NCBI RefSeq assembly: GCF_964340395.1
Contig: NC_135568.1
Location: forward strand, 16,162,776 to 16,226,775
DNA length: 64,000 nucleotides
Origin: Glandiceps talaboti
Taxonomy: Eukaryota > Hemichordata > Enteropneusta > Spengelidae
Reading direction: 5' to 3'
Shown here piece by piece: positions 45,437-57,647 of the stretch (its first letter is position 1; every line of letters starts with the position of its first letter). A program made the translations under genes and the position numbers. Below the pieces are notes generated by a model. It worked only from the letters and a program-made list of their open reading frames with translations. It was not told the origin of the DNA and made no database searches.

Positions 45437-45869
45437 GTCATAAGAATATATTAATATGATAAAAATGTTTATTGTACTAACCGGCGTGGGCACGTGACAG
45501 TGATAATTTGAATATCATGTGATCTTATGTAGATATTGAGGACTTTTATCCAATCAGCAGCTGGTAAAGTCAAGCTGGACATTCGAATGTAAATAGTGAT
45601 ATGATTTTAATATGCTTTGCATATTGAGAGACGCCCCTTTTTCTGGACTATATCTGTTGTAACTTGAGAGTTTTAGGGCAGATTTTATATCTCCCGAACC
45701 TGTGTTAAAGTAGTGTTTGAGCCAGTGCTGATCAATAAATCATCTTGTAGTCATATATTGGTCTAGTCCCTGTGCAGTGATTCCGAGAGTACCTCTTGCT
45801 AGCTAATTCCCTGCTAGAAGTTAAGTTGCTATATCGAAAGAGAATACCATTAACGAACCGACAGCAACA
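45437..45869 (+). mobile_element. 5' LTR of a Gypsy-type retrotransposon
   Basis: Immediately upstream of gag. Contains a promoter-like stretch (CTTTGCATATTGAGAGACGC), a polyadenylation signal (CAATAAATCATC at 45733) and ends AGCAACA before the primer-binding site. The left boundary is a guess. Confidence 0.5.
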
Positions 45870-45871
45870 TT

Positions 45872-45891
45872 TGGTGGAGAATCCGGGCACT
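45872..45891 (+). other. Primer-binding-site-like motif
   Basis: TGGTGGAGAATCCGGGCAC directly follows the LTR end. TGG at the LTR border and the GGTGGAGAATCCGGG-type sequence are typical for Gypsy-type elements primed by a tRNA. Confidence 0.5.
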
Positions 45892-45947
45892 GTTCAAACT
45901 GACCAAATATACGACAAGAGATTTTAAGCTCAAGAAGATCTACGAAA

Positions 45948-47016
45948 ATGGCTGCACAACCAGAGAATGTCGAACAACAAGTTGCTGCTGAAGAACAGGT
46001 GTTGCCAAGAATCGATCTTGACATGGGAGAAAATGATGATGAAGAAGTAGTCGTGAACTACGGACAATATGAAGGAGAAGAGCCTGAAACTGATGATCTA
46101 GAATGGAAAAGGCAAGTAGACTTCCAATTAAGATCGACCCTATCTTACCTAGACGATCTAAAACAGATGAACTGCGAATATAGGGACCAAGAAACAGTAT
46201 CAACTGGTCCAGGCAAGTTTCATGGAAGGGAGTTTGAAAATGCACGTCGGTGGTTGAGAAGATATAGAGACTTCGCCGACTTTAAAAAGTGGTCGTCAGA
46301 AAGACAGGCAAAAGGAATCGTCCTTTATTTAGCGAATGAAGCTGAACGATGGATGCAAAGCATTCCATCAGACAGCGAAGTGAGATCAGACATTATAGCA
46401 TTAGAAAGCAGATTTTTAGAGAGATTTGGGAGAGATAGGCCAGTATGGGTCCATGACCAAATCTTATACAAGCACAAACAGTTACCAGGACAAAGAGTAG
46501 AGAAATATGCAATTTCTCTAAGAGAAGTGGCCGAAAAAGCTATGAAGAGTGACAAAGAATTATTGTCATTCTTTATAAATGGTTTAAAGCCATCTAACAA
46601 AAGTTATGTAATAAGCAGGTCCCCCCAGTGACTATGCTAGTGCATATCACCATGCTAGGACGGCGGAGGTGGTGTCGAAAATTGCAGCGGAGGACGAAGA
46701 TGGCGACAACGAAAAGGAAATGCTGAGGCGTGAGGTTAAAACCCTAACGGAGCAGATGAAGGAGCTGGGCCGTGAACTACGTGGTACAAAGAATGCGAGG
46801 GAGGACAACGACAGAAGACCATTCTACAGAAACGCACCGACCGGTGGTCAAAAGGTACGGTGCAATAAATGTAATAGATTTGGTCATAATGCAAACAATT
46901 GTAGACAGGGATATAGAGGAAGTCAGGAAAACAGGACTTGCTTTTCGTGTGGTCAGAGTGGTCACATAGCCAGAGACTGTCGGAGGCAACAAAATACACG
47001 AAATTTAAACTACTAA
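45948..47016 (+). pseudogene. Retrotransposon gag, one frameshift
   Basis: A 227-codon frame (45948-46631) starts at ATG in a good context (GAAAATGG). It has an acidic N-terminus, then a Ty3/Gypsy-type capsid region (KFHGREFENARRWLRRYRDF, LYLANEAERWM, FLERFGRDRP, YKHKQLPGQRVEKYAISLRE, LSFFINGLKP). It is interrupted at a run of six C at 46621-46626. The adjacent frame continues with a coiled coil (46700-46790) and two nucleic-acid-binding zinc knuckles, CNKCNRFGHNANNC (46861-46902) and CFSCGQSGHIARDC (46939-46980). Confidence 0.8.
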
Positions 47017-47252
47017 AGCCCGAACGTCAAAATTTAGAGCCATTTCGTGACCAGGGCAAGAAAGGGGAAAATTATAGTTTAAGAGCTCAGAGAATAAATA
47101 TGGGGGGCAGTAGGGAGGAAATAGTTACAAATAAGGATACCTATCATCGAATAGTTGGTGATAATTTAGTTCCAATTTCTCTTGGTGAGCGAAACTTGTA
47201 TGCACTAATAGATACAGGGTCCAATTTAACGGTGGCCGCATTATTCAAGTAA
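46938..47252 (+). pseudogene. Retrotransposon aspartic protease, truncated
   Basis: Overlaps the end of gag in the -1 frame relative to the zinc knuckles, the usual gag-pol arrangement. Contains the retropepsin active site ALIDTGSN after VPISLGERNLY, then stops at 47250. Reverse transcriptase, RNase H, integrase and the 3' LTR are missing, so the element is dead. Confidence 0.7.
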
Positions 47253-48348
47253 ATCTAATTCCATATATCTAATTAACTCGAACGGAATATAGAAATCCTA
47301 TGTATGAGTGACAAGTCACTATAAATTAATGAATGAGTGCGAAAGTAAACGTCCTGGGATCCGGACCCTATGTATAAATGAGTAAAAATGTGATGTGTGT
47401 TTGTGTAAATAGGATCTTCTTCCTCTAAATATGGGATATAAATGGTTAGCGAATGATGAAATAACATATCGTTGTCTTTTCCAAAATCTTCTTTTAAATA
47501 GGCATATGGCACTTGGCACTGCGTCTAGCAGGGCTAGAGAAGGTTAGTGTAGATAAGTTTAGTGATGGACATTCGTCCACGGCAAGCGCGCAAATCCCTT
47601 CAGGTTTAGGTAAAAGGCATCAAGTAGATGTAGAGCCGCAAGCGCCCACTAACTTACAGAATATCACTGGTGATAAGGAAAACATAGAATTGAGTATAAT
47701 GCCCGAATATACCTTTTACAAAAGCAATGCATGTTGATCATAGATATGGCTTTCAAAGCAAGTTACGTGATATTGAAGGCCCAACAAACGTAATACCTGA
47801 CCGAATGCTCCAAGTTTTGAATATTGCAGTGCATTGTGGATATTATATTATTTCTGACAACTTATTTTATTGTATCTTACAGATAAGCTTACAACTATTG
47901 TAGCGATATATATTGATAGTGTATGTCCATCGTCGCAAACCACGGCCTGTTTTACGGCAACGTTCTTAACGAGCCTCCCACAGGATATTTCAAAATGTAG
48001 TGGTAGAAATAATATTTCTAGCTTGCGAGAATGTGTACGTCAGGTTTAACCGTTATAAACAAAGTATAAGGTCATGAACTCCCAATGCGTTCATTTTTTC
48101 TGTCCCATAACAAATTCACCCTAACACATTTTTCTGTCATTATCATTTACATATAAAAATTGCCGACATGGAACTTGAGAAATGTCGAAAAAAATATGGC
48201 GATGTTAATACATGATGTTAATAAGTACAATACAAGACAGGCTCTCGAGCCCTTTGTATATTATTAGTGACCAGACAACGTGTACTTCTAAGGCTGGTCA
48301 TTTTTTACTATTTAGCACTGTATTGTGTGTACTATAATTGTATGTAAA
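47253..48348. other. Unrecognised sequence after retroelement
   Basis: A 74-codon frame at 47513-47737 is not recognised. 47928-47980 shares a motif with 53493-53534 (CATCGTCGCAAACCACGGC). Confidence 0.35.
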
Positions 48349-48665
48349 AGTTGGAAGTGCTAGAGAAGGCAAGAGAACTAGATAGGCTGAAGCTTAACTA
48401 TAATAAGAAGATCAATGACATCACACAACTCAAAGAAAAACTTGCCTCATTAGCACCAAGAAATGTAAATAAGAAACTTAAAAGTCGAGACAAGAAAATT
48501 TCAAAGATGGAACACCAAATTAGAGAACAGAATAAAGTGATTGATGGTCAAGTACTTCAGATAAACCTAATGAAAAAGGAAGCAGAGAAATTACAAGCGA
48601 AATTGGATCAGATATTAAAAGAAAAAACTAATCTACAAAAAAACAAGTCATTGAGAATGACATAG
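48349..48665 (+). CDS. Coiled-coil ORF, probably TE-derived
   Basis: About 105 open codons with heptad Leu/Ile/Lys pattern (LEVLEKARELDRLKL, KLASLAPRNVNKKLKSRDKK, EHQIREQNKVIDGQVL, LQAKLDQILKEKTNLQ), ending at TAG. No ATG opens it, so it looks like an internal exon or fragment. Long coiled coils of this composition occur in several invertebrate transposon-encoded proteins. The end overlaps a segment repeated at 49862. Confidence 0.4.
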
Positions 48666-50880
48666 TCCCCGCTATGATTGGGTTTTACTATTCTGATCAC
48701 ACAACAATACTTGTGAACCTAAATCAAACAGACTTAGATATGTTGTGTCTGCTTGTTGGACATGGAACATGCCTACTCTGTTGTCTCCTCGTTTGACATG
48801 GGACATGCCTACTCTTCAAGATAATGTCATGGAAGAAACCATTCAACAATAAAGGATGGGTTGGGTATGGGTAGGGTGGGTGAACTTGTTCAAGCATGTC
48901 TTTGGACATGAAAACTGCACCAACAAAATGGCTGCCAGGTAGCCATATCGGATTGTATCATGACAAAAATGGATATGTACATGTATTGTCATAGAACACT
49001 GTGCTATTACCAACTTTGAATGAGATCTGTTCAAGCATGTCTGAGTTATGGCTTTGGACAGGGAAAATTCGCAAACAAAATGGCTGCTAGGCGGCCATAT
49101 TAAATTGTATCATGAAACAAATTAACGTGCATATGTATGCTATAGTATGTTGCCCCTGTACCAAGCCTGATTGTTTGGAATTTCTCTTTCTAGGTATTGG
49201 CTGACTCTCTTCATTATGATGTATAGCAAGACTTTACTGACTGGCGTGTGAAATAAGGTATATCGTTCTGTTGTTTTGACATTCATGAGTGTCACCTTTC
49301 TTCAATATGATGATAAATACCGCTTTAGTCCAATCATGGATGTATTAGAAATTACTGTAATCTCTCGCACACTATATACCCAATATCATTTCAAGTTGTT
49401 CTATAGGTGCATCCCTCAATACTACAAAATTCTGTACAAGGTAACTAATAACAATCTGAATTGTTCTTCGGGAACATAAAATGTGTGTGATAGCGCAGTC
49501 TTTTGGCAACCATTCGATATTTCTGCTGTAAAACTATTATTGTAACACAAGACCTTTGCCTCTTTCTGGTCACCATCCAAGACACTTCCCCAAGAGGCCA
49601 TGGTGGATAATTATTATACATCAGCAGAAAAATATCCCTTGGTTTGTGAAAATGGCTAATCATGTACACTAGAGTAAATAAAAGACAACTGCTTTGAGTA
49701 AAAATTAAGTTTATTGGAAAAAAAATTCCACTTGTAATTGACAGAGAAATAAATTATACAAGTTAGCCACTGTCAACAGACACATATGATGTTGTACAGA
49801 GTGAAAGGGTGGTAATTATTACCTCATGAAATGAATGTTTCAATTTATCTTTACTAACAAGTCATTGAGAATGACATACTCCCCGCTATGATTGGGTTTT
49901 CAGGAATTATCACTACTTTGATCATGCAACAACACTTGTGAACCTAAATCAAACAGACTTAGATATGTTGTGTCTGCTTGTTGGACATGCCTACAACAAT
50001 AAAGGATGGGTCGGGTATGGGAGATCGTATCACGACGAAAATGGATATGCACATGTATGTCATAGAACACTGTCCTAATACCAACTTTGAATGAGATCTG
50101 TTCAAGCATGTCTGAGTTGTGGCTTTGGACATAGAAAAATCGCAAACAAAATGCCGGCCAGGCGGCCATATTGGATCGTATCACAACAACAATGAATAAG
50201 CACATGTATGTCATAGAACACTGTCCTAATACGAACTTTGAATGAGATCTGTTCAAGCATGTCTGAGTTATGGGCTTTGGACAGGGAAAATTCGCAAACA
50301 AAATGGCTGCCAGGCAGCCATATTGGATCGTATCACAACAACAATGAATAAGCACATGTATGTCATAGAACACTGTCCTAATACCAACTTTGAATGAGAT
50401 CTGTCCAAGCATGTCTGAGTTATGGGCTTTGGACAGGGAAAATTCGCAAACAAAATGGCTGCCAGGCAGCCATATTGGATCGTATCACAACAACAATGAA
50501 TAAGCACATGTATGTCATAGAACACTGTCCTAATACGAACTTTGAATGAGATCTGTTCAAGCATGTCTGAGTTATGGCTTTGGACATGGACAATTCACAA
50601 ACAAAATGGCTGCTAGGCGGCCATATTGGATCGTATCATGACAACAATGAATGTGCACATGTATGTTATAGAACACTGTCCTAATACCAACTTTGCATGA
50701 GATCTGTTCAAGCATGTATGAGTTATGGCTTTAGACAGGGAAAATTTGCAAACAAAATGGCTGCTAGGTGGCCATATTGGATTGTATCATGAAACAAATT
50801 GACGTGCATATGTATGCCATTGTATGTTGCCCCTGTACCAAGTTTGAAAAAAATCGGTCCTGGCATCTCCAAGAAACGGC
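48646..50880. repeat. Array of ~152-bp repeats with duplicated flanks
   Basis: Units of about 151-152 bp, each with GCAAACAAAATGGCTGCCAG, a palindromic AATGGCTGCCAGGCAGCCAT-type core, ATTGGATCGTATCA, CACATGTATGTCATAGAACA and TTTGAATGAGATCTGTTCAA. Unit marks at 48920, 49071, 50142, 50294, 50446, 50597 and 50748. A leading segment (48646-48760) recurs at 49862-49990. The last unit runs into CAAGTTTGAAAAAAATCGGT. Hence several antisense ORFs of about 100-170 codons are artefacts. Confidence 0.85.
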
Positions 50881-50950
50881 TGCGGACGGACGGATGGACG
50901 GACGGACAGGCGGACGCACACACGGACAGATGGACGCACGGACAGATGGA
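50878..50950. repeat. (GGAC)n-type minisatellite
   Basis: GGACGGACGGATGGACGGAC and related units close the repeat array. This tail, after GGCATCTCCAAGAAACGGC, is a common motif of dispersed repeats in marine invertebrates (recalled). Confidence 0.75.
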
Positions 50951-51760
50951 ACCCAATCCATAAGAGACTACTTCCAAAACAGATCCTAAAATTACCATTG
51001 CGAACATGGCTACAGGTACTCTGTTAAAGTCCAAAGTAAACCATGACCAGTTAAAACTATACCGAAGAACCAAAATGCTGACCAAGAAAACACAGAAAGT
51101 GCGACGGAAAATACGACTAATGGAGTTTCACCTTTTGACCCCGCCCCGTCCCATCTCCATGCAGATCGCATATCCGAACTAAATGCATGTCCCCATAAGA
51201 GTTCGGATAATCGACGTTTTACTGTACATACAAATGAACATGTACATTGTATCATGTGTATAAGCATGGAAGTAAAGCTCTCGGTAGTCTATTGAACTTG
51301 GATATTTGAACATGTATATTAAAAATTACCATGCAATGTGTTGTAAGAGAATTACATGCAGTTGGGGGGGGGGGGGTTGTCATACAGGGTCGTATCCTAC
51401 AGCCCAGTTTTATCTAGGCCATTTTTTGCAAATTTCATTGTTTCTCGAAATGCACCGTTTAAGTTTCGGCACCTGAACTCTCCTGGCCTTCAAGCCAACT
51501 TAAACATCTAAACACATCCCGTCTCGTGTTGTTCATCGACACTACATGTACATGTACAACATATACTTGCATGTACCTCCATTAGTCAGATCAGTGGATG
51601 GTTTACACTCACGACATAATGTGTTAATTTGGGCAAATAGTGAGTTTGTTCTAGCAAGCTACTAATTAATGCAAAGCTGATACTCAGATAAGACAGTGAT
51701 ATCAGGTACATGTAGGAAATAAAAAGAAAGAAAAAAGTGAGAGGAAACAGTATTTAAAAC
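50951..51760. other. No gene seen
   Basis: Poly-G at 51363-51376, otherwise unremarkable. Confidence 0.35.
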
Positions 51761-51937
51761 TTTATTTGAAATATACAGAAAAAAATATTAGAAATATGGA
51801 AAATCGCAAGAACAAAATTGATTATTTGTCCTTTTCCCTATGGTCACAGTATCATCTTTGACCTTTCAAAATCTTAGCAAAGTCGTCAAAGACGAAAGTT
51901 CTGTCAGCGAACTGTCCTTGAAAATCACGTACTCGCT
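51761..51937 (-). CDS. Candidate 3'-terminal exon, minus strand
   Basis: On the minus strand, VRDFQGQFADRTFVFDDFAK then ILKGQR and TGA (51852-51854), followed about 85 bp later by AATAAA (TTTATT at 51761-51766). This is protein-like with a well-placed polyadenylation signal. Against it, the acceptor (AAATAAAG at about 51935) lacks a pyrimidine tract. Not recognised. Could be the end of a gene starting near 54.9-55.7 kb. Confidence 0.35.
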
Positions 51938-52134
51938 TTATTTAATTTTCTTTTGATTTGGTTCATTACCACTACATGTACATGTACCCAGTGACATGAA
52001 GCGGTTTCATCTTCTTTCAAAAAACGACCCGTGCTCACTGAAGCCCTACCATGGTGCCGTATCATCTGCGACTATTTTTGTTTTTGTAAACAAAATATCT
52101 TACAGTGTGAGTTTTTGACGTACATGTAGGATAT

Positions 52135-52860
52135 TATTATTTATTTATTGGTCATCAAGGTTATGTAGTATACAACTCACAAAAGTCCAGGCGACACAAA
52201 TACAAATACAAATACAAATACAAATACAAATACACTTAGTACACAAATACAGCTTAGCAATGATTTAACAATCTGACGGCTGATGGGACAAAACTCTTGC
52301 TGTAACGAACTTTGGAGCATTTAAGACAGCGGTATCTTCGGCCAGATGGGAGAATATCAAAAATATGCATAAAGTGGATGTTTGTCATCAACAGCAATCA
52401 CACGTGCCTTGCACGATCAGTAAGATCGGAGAGAGCAGGAGTAGGCAGGCCCACAATTTTAGCAGCAGTGAAAGAAATTTTCAGAAGTTTATTTCAATTG
52501 ACAACAGAGAGCAGAGGGAAATAACAGATGTTACAATAAGTTAAAAGAGGTTCAATAATGCTACGATAGAGCAGCAGAAGCAGTTTAGCATCAATGTTGA
52601 AAGTGCGCAACCAACGAAGCATGTGTAAACGTTGTTGGCATTTCTTTTGGACAGCTGTAGTATGTGTAAATGAGAGTTTATTGTCAAGGTTCAAAACAAG
52701 ATATTTGTGTAAGACACCACCTGTTCAACAGGCTCACCATTATCACAATGGGGCTATCATGCACTATACATTTCGACGAAAGTCAATGGTCATCTCTTTT
52801 GTTTTGGACACATTTAGCTCCAAAAAATTTGTAGTATATGTATGAACCAGTGCAGTAATT
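52135..52860 (-). mobile_element. Minus-strand LINE 3' relic
   Basis: Minus-strand translation gives the end of a non-LTR reverse transcriptase: KEMTIDFRR, LNLDNKLSFT, KKCQQRLHMLRWLRTFNI, LLLLLYRSIIEPLLTYCNIC, later DILPSGRRYRCLKC and SFVPSAVRLLNHC. It ends with a (AAATAC)n repeat tail at 52195-52234. 5'-truncated with several stops. A family different from the two + strand relics. Confidence 0.75.
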
Positions 52861-54460
52861 TTCCAGATAGACACTACAATGACAACAAAATTGCAACATT
52901 AGTGTTGCGTCTTTTTACATCGATTGCGACAGGGGTACATACATGTATTACAGTCTGTGTTATGTATCAAAATCAAAACAATCGACTCTCAGTACTATGA
53001 CAGGAAACAAAACATACAAACGGACTATATATGCATTGTTCTGTGTTTAAATTATCACCATGCTGAAGATATTCCATGACATTAACTTTGCTTATTAGTT
53101 AAAATATCATTTTCCAAGCATTTTATATGTTTTATGGCCACACCCGTGGGGAAGCTTGCAAGGTCATGCTAAGATAAACACATATGGGATGTGTTCAGTG
53201 TTTACTATATACATTGTCCACAGATTACATGTACCCTGTTCATTCCATTTGGGTGTGGGTTGCCAGGTAAACATAGTAAAGACACACTCGTACCTGAGTA
53301 TTTATTATATTTATTGTCATTTATTTTGTGACAGAAAAAATAGCGATTTCAGAAATAAACAGCAGGCAGTGACCAACCCTACAAAGAAATGGTCTGCGCC
53401 ATGGTCCCTGTAATCTTACATTGTATCTGTATAACTACTACTACGGTAATGTAAGAATGCGAAGGCCCTGCTTGGGATCATGTCTGGAAGCTACATCGTC
53501 GCAAACCACGGCAACATTGTTCACGAGCCTCCCATTTACACAAGACGTACTCTCCACGTCAGGAAATGGCCATGGAGCACATGAAACTGTTTATATGTTT
53601 TCCATACGTTGGGTCATATTCAAATTTTACAGGTCACACTGCACTAAGAGGTTTAGCTGATAATTACATGTCCGAACTGTGACTGCATGTTGTGTTCCAC
53701 AACTTCAAAGCAATGACCAAATATTTGCTATTATAAGCCCATGCCAGTCTTGTTTCTATTCTCATAACAAATGTAGACTGTGTGGCTAATAAGATGCCTC
53801 TGTGGCTAAAAAAAAGTGTAGTTTTCGCGACAAATGAAGATTGTGGCTATTAGTTTTAAAATCCTAGCGCTAACTCTGCAAATGTACTCGGAGATCAATT
53901 CTCACAACTTCGTTAATTGTACATGTACATTGTAAGTTTATTTGATGATGGGAACTTGTACTACAATGTAGGTAAATGAAAGTGAGCTAAAACACGATAA
54001 TCACACCTGGATGTCACCTTTCCTAATACATCATAGTGTTCACACAAAGCTATAAATTGTATCGTGCTAGATAAGATATATACATGTATATTGGCCGCCG
54101 TACAGGAAGGTCAAATAGGGGTCAAAATGTGTGCATATAAAATGTTGTTAGTTGATACAATATTGCTATGTTGCTATTCAGAAAGATGTGTCCTTATAAC
54201 AAAGAAGGCAGCATGATGATAGCAGTTATGGCTCAGCAAAACTTAGGTCAAATTGTGGCGGGACAAATACAAATGGGCAGTATTTTCTTGAATCTATGAA
54301 AGTCTAACATTAACTCCTCATACATAAATGAACAGTAGATGTCCCCATTCCTTTTCAAATGAAAATGAAGCTGTCATCTGGATTGCCATCATGCATTTTA
54401 GCATAAATATTGAATTGGATTTTCTCTCCAGAGACTCCACTCATGTTTTCATGTGATCGT
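52861..54460. other. Mostly non-coding
   Basis: No gene supported. 53493-53534 carries the motif shared with 47928. Repeated TACATGTACATG-type motifs. Confidence 0.35.
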
Positions 54461-54479
54461 TATGCACGAGTCAATGCAA

Positions 54480-54810
54480 TGCCCAAGGGACCCCCACCTC
54501 GGGTGATACGGGACAAATGTGGGGGATTAGACCGTGTTTGCCATGAAACAATGCCCGAGGGGTGGGGCAATTGCCTCATATTGACCTCCCTAGTCATTTT
54601 CACGGACGTAAAAGAGTGGTTGTTTGTCAGTCAGAATTTTTGAATGCCCCACCCATTGGGGTGAGGGAAAAGTTGTTTTTTACTTGTTTTAGGTGGGGAT
54701 TTTCCAGAATGTCTTGCCCCAGGGGGTGGGGCATTTGACAAATTTTATAAGACTAATTTCCAAATCCCCCACTATGCCCTGAGGTGGGGGTTGACATTGA
54801 CTTGTGCATT
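54480..54810. repeat. Degenerate GGGGTGGGG-containing tandem repeat
   Basis: Four segments of about 100 bp each contain TGCCC(C)GAGGGGTGGGGCA-type motifs or their complement (54555, 54645, 54717, 54773). Dispersed-repeat character. Confidence 0.55.
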
Positions 54811-54899
54811 AGCTTCCGTATTTTTGCCAAAATATTGCCGTAATATGTTGAAATCATGACATATACAATGAAATATCACCGAAATTGTGCTAAACTTAC

Positions 54900-55085
54900 C
54901 AGAGGTAATAACGGCGATGCTACTAATGGGCGTGTACAGCGTACACGTGTTGATTCCCGCACGGCCCGGCCCCTCAGCTGTCTTTGAATTTCCCGGTGCG
55001 CATTGCGAGAGCAATCCCACAATCCTGTGCGAAATTTAAGATAGCGGTGAAACACAGATGTTAGGAAATACATTTGTAGCAAGAT
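54900..55085 (-). promoter_or_regulatory. CpG-rich 5' exon/promoter candidate, minus strand
   Basis: On the minus strand, a GC- and CpG-rich stretch (54935-55020) with GGATTGTGGGATTGC and TGCGCACCGGG ends in a strong donor CCTCTG/GTAAGT at 54899. A short open frame exists, but no clear protein. Reads like a first, possibly untranslated, exon. Confidence 0.4.
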
Positions 55086-55567
55086 TCGTATGATATTTTC
55101 CTAAGAAAACGGCAATGTAAGCAATAATACATGCCCCTGTGATAGAATCTAGTCCATAATGTGGTTATACATCAATGGTCCATAACTTACTTGATAAGAC
55201 CAAAACAACAATCGGTTTATTTTGGTAAATGTTGTGGCCATGTTCTACTTTAATAGTCTATCTAAACTTGGGATCTAGGCTCTAGGCATAACACTAACAC
55301 ACGAGTTCAAACTATATAATGGTCCATAGTACAATATACTTGTGTAGTAGTATTGATGTGATGTTTTCTTGTTGTTATCTGAGACCTATCCGGCAGTTTT
55401 TGACAGGCATAGAGATCGTTGCAGTACAGTTTTCAAGAGGTGACATGATGGAGATCGATCGCCATCAAGTCAGGGCTAGGGAAGAGTTCCAAATACACAA
55501 GCCGTCTGGCAAGATTAGTCTTTCAAAACTTCCGATTTCTTCAACAAAATTATAGTGGTTGACTTAC
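55086..55567. other. Unrecognised
   Basis: A + strand frame to 55555 (RPIRQFLTGIEIVAVQFSRG) looks protein-like but matches nothing I recognise. Confidence 0.3.
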
Positions 55568-55735
55568 CAGCAATATAAACGATGGAAGTATCCAGTGAAC
55601 GATAAAGATGAAAACACGACAATTTCCGTGTAAAACAAGCTCAACTTGCTAACATCTTCACCTTTCCTGTCGACGTGATTGAATGACGTACGTCGTATCT
55701 CGGATACGCTCGGGCAGAGAGGGCGCTAGACTCAC
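55568..55735 (-). promoter_or_regulatory. Second minus-strand 5' exon candidate
   Basis: A minus-strand exon-like segment ends with donor ATTGCTG/GTAAGT at 55567 and starts near a CpG-rich stretch (55675-55730). Its only ATG frame stops at once, so it would be a 5' UTR exon. Confidence 0.35.
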
Positions 55736-56394
55736 TTTTCACAGCTCCAGTAAATAATCATGTTCCCATGTAAACGATAAGCTGGGGGTGTCACAGTGGG
55801 TTTTTTTTCTGTTTGCAGTTTTAGAAGTCTTTCCCTTTTAATTTTAAAATGAGTGCAAGATAATACAACCCACACTAAAGAACAGCATACTGCTGTATCG
55901 GAACTATATTTATGGACTGACATTTTTTGAACTTTTTCTTTGACCACACCAGAGAATCAAATAACGTTTGTAAATAGAAGTAGTCATGGCTACAGCTGAT
56001 GTCATTCCAAATGTCAAAATAAATACGCAATGTGATCGTATCTACTCTAGTCTAAATGTAACTGGCGTGGTGTACGTTTAGAGAAATTAAGGGATTGTCA
56101 CAAATCACTGGTACAGTTCTAGTAATGACTAGAATAATTTAATCCTGTTAATGTTAATTTAAGTTGAAATACTCTAGGTCTAGTCTGTTAACATTTCGCT
56201 GGTATTGGTTAAAATAATAACCAATATTCACTGCTAATTAATTAAGTTGTAATTAATTATCAATTCCTCCATTGAAATGCTGAAAACACAACCAACGTGT
56301 TCGGTGTTGGTACTTAACGACTTCCTTTTGTCGAATGGGTGGGTTTTTTTTCGTAAACATCGCCTCATCATGCATCATGAGCCCACAGTGGTTT

Positions 56395-56690
56395 GACTCA
56401 GGTGCGTCTGTTCCTCTGTGGGTGAGCGCGCCACCAGCGGCGAAATATTTCCGGAAACATTTCGAAAGTGCGCGCATGTACGTGCGTACTAGTACGTTGC
56501 CGAGAGCAACTAGAATGGCGTTTGTTCCACGATTGTATAACGCATCGAACTCGTTGTTATTAGTTCAAATTATTCGGCTAGGAGGACGAAAGACGATGGC
56601 AACCACGGCAGCTTTTCATCACGATTCATCAGTTTTTACTAAAATGACAAAGAATCACCCATAACTGTAAGTCAGTAATATTACTTACTT
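56395..56690 (+). CDS. CpG-rich 5' exon with short ORF
   Basis: CpG-dense region with NRF1-like GTGCGCGCATGTACGTGCG. ATG at 56515 in good context (CTAGAATGG) opens 49 codons: MAFVPRLYNASNSLLLVQII, RLGGRKTMATTAAFHHDSSV, ending TAA just before AACT/GTAAGT (56666). The N-terminus is basic and amphipathic like a mitochondrial presequence. Either a short ORF within a first exon or a small protein. Not recognised. Confidence 0.35.
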
Positions 56691-57647
56691 TTCTAGAAAA
56701 AATTTATTGAAATTTATTTGTGTGTCAGACTGTAGAACAGCTGATAGTGAACACTTCAGAGTTCTCTAAGTGTAGAGTTACTTTGATGACGTACATATAC
56801 ACCACGTGTGTAGTAAAACATGACAGAAATATTAGTGTACACTTAGTGTGTTTACAAGAATTATTACTAATGACATGGACTGATGAATGATGCACGTTCT
56901 AGTCCTCCTTACAGACGGTCCACGCGTTTGTTTGGGACGCCTTACTCCGTATATGCAAGCAGGACTACGTACTCGATAGGTTCGTGTACGATATCAACCC
57001 AAATTTGAAAAAAAAAATATAACTTATATTGAATACTTAGGGTCGGAATTATTTTCGTTAATTGTTCATTGTTCCACTCCCTCGATCTCCTCCCAATTTC
57101 TCCTCTTTATGTATTTCAAGCTTGTTTGCAGAATTTTGGTATCGTCTCAAAATCAATAATAGGACCATGTTCAGAAAATGTTATACGCCAAGAAGTAATT
57201 AACTGTTGTGTTGTTATAGGTCCGTACCATTGGTGATAATTGTAAAACACACATATCTATAGAAATTTACATTGAAGTTGTGGAATACAAAATTTTTGTA
57301 TGTGACAAAATGAGCATGAGAGCATGCATATTCAAAGACATCATGTTTTGATTTTAAACGTGGCACAAGCTGAGTTTGTAAGTTTTTTAGTCAAGTGAAA
57401 ATACTTATACATAAAACCTTGGTTTATCTATGATGTTAATATTGATTCATGTCTTCTGGCATTATTGCCTGAATTGAGTTCAGTCTAAAATTACAAGTTT
57501 GATGGTAAAGTATGCTTCACTAAATAGAATACAGCATGTACTTTTTATGTGTATCATATGGGCAGCAAATTGTATTCCTAAAAACATAGAAACTCAGCTT
57601 GTGCCCCTTTAATGTATGACTGAAATATAAAAAAACATCATACAGAT
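56691..57647. other. Non-coding, probable intron
   Basis: AT-rich, no recognised feature. Confidence 0.35.

Noticed and set aside
49900-50564. Minus-strand frames of 98-170 codons with repeated FKVGIRTVFYDIHV motifs
   Set aside because: Produced by the ~152-bp non-coding repeat array; the repeated peptide follows the DNA period.
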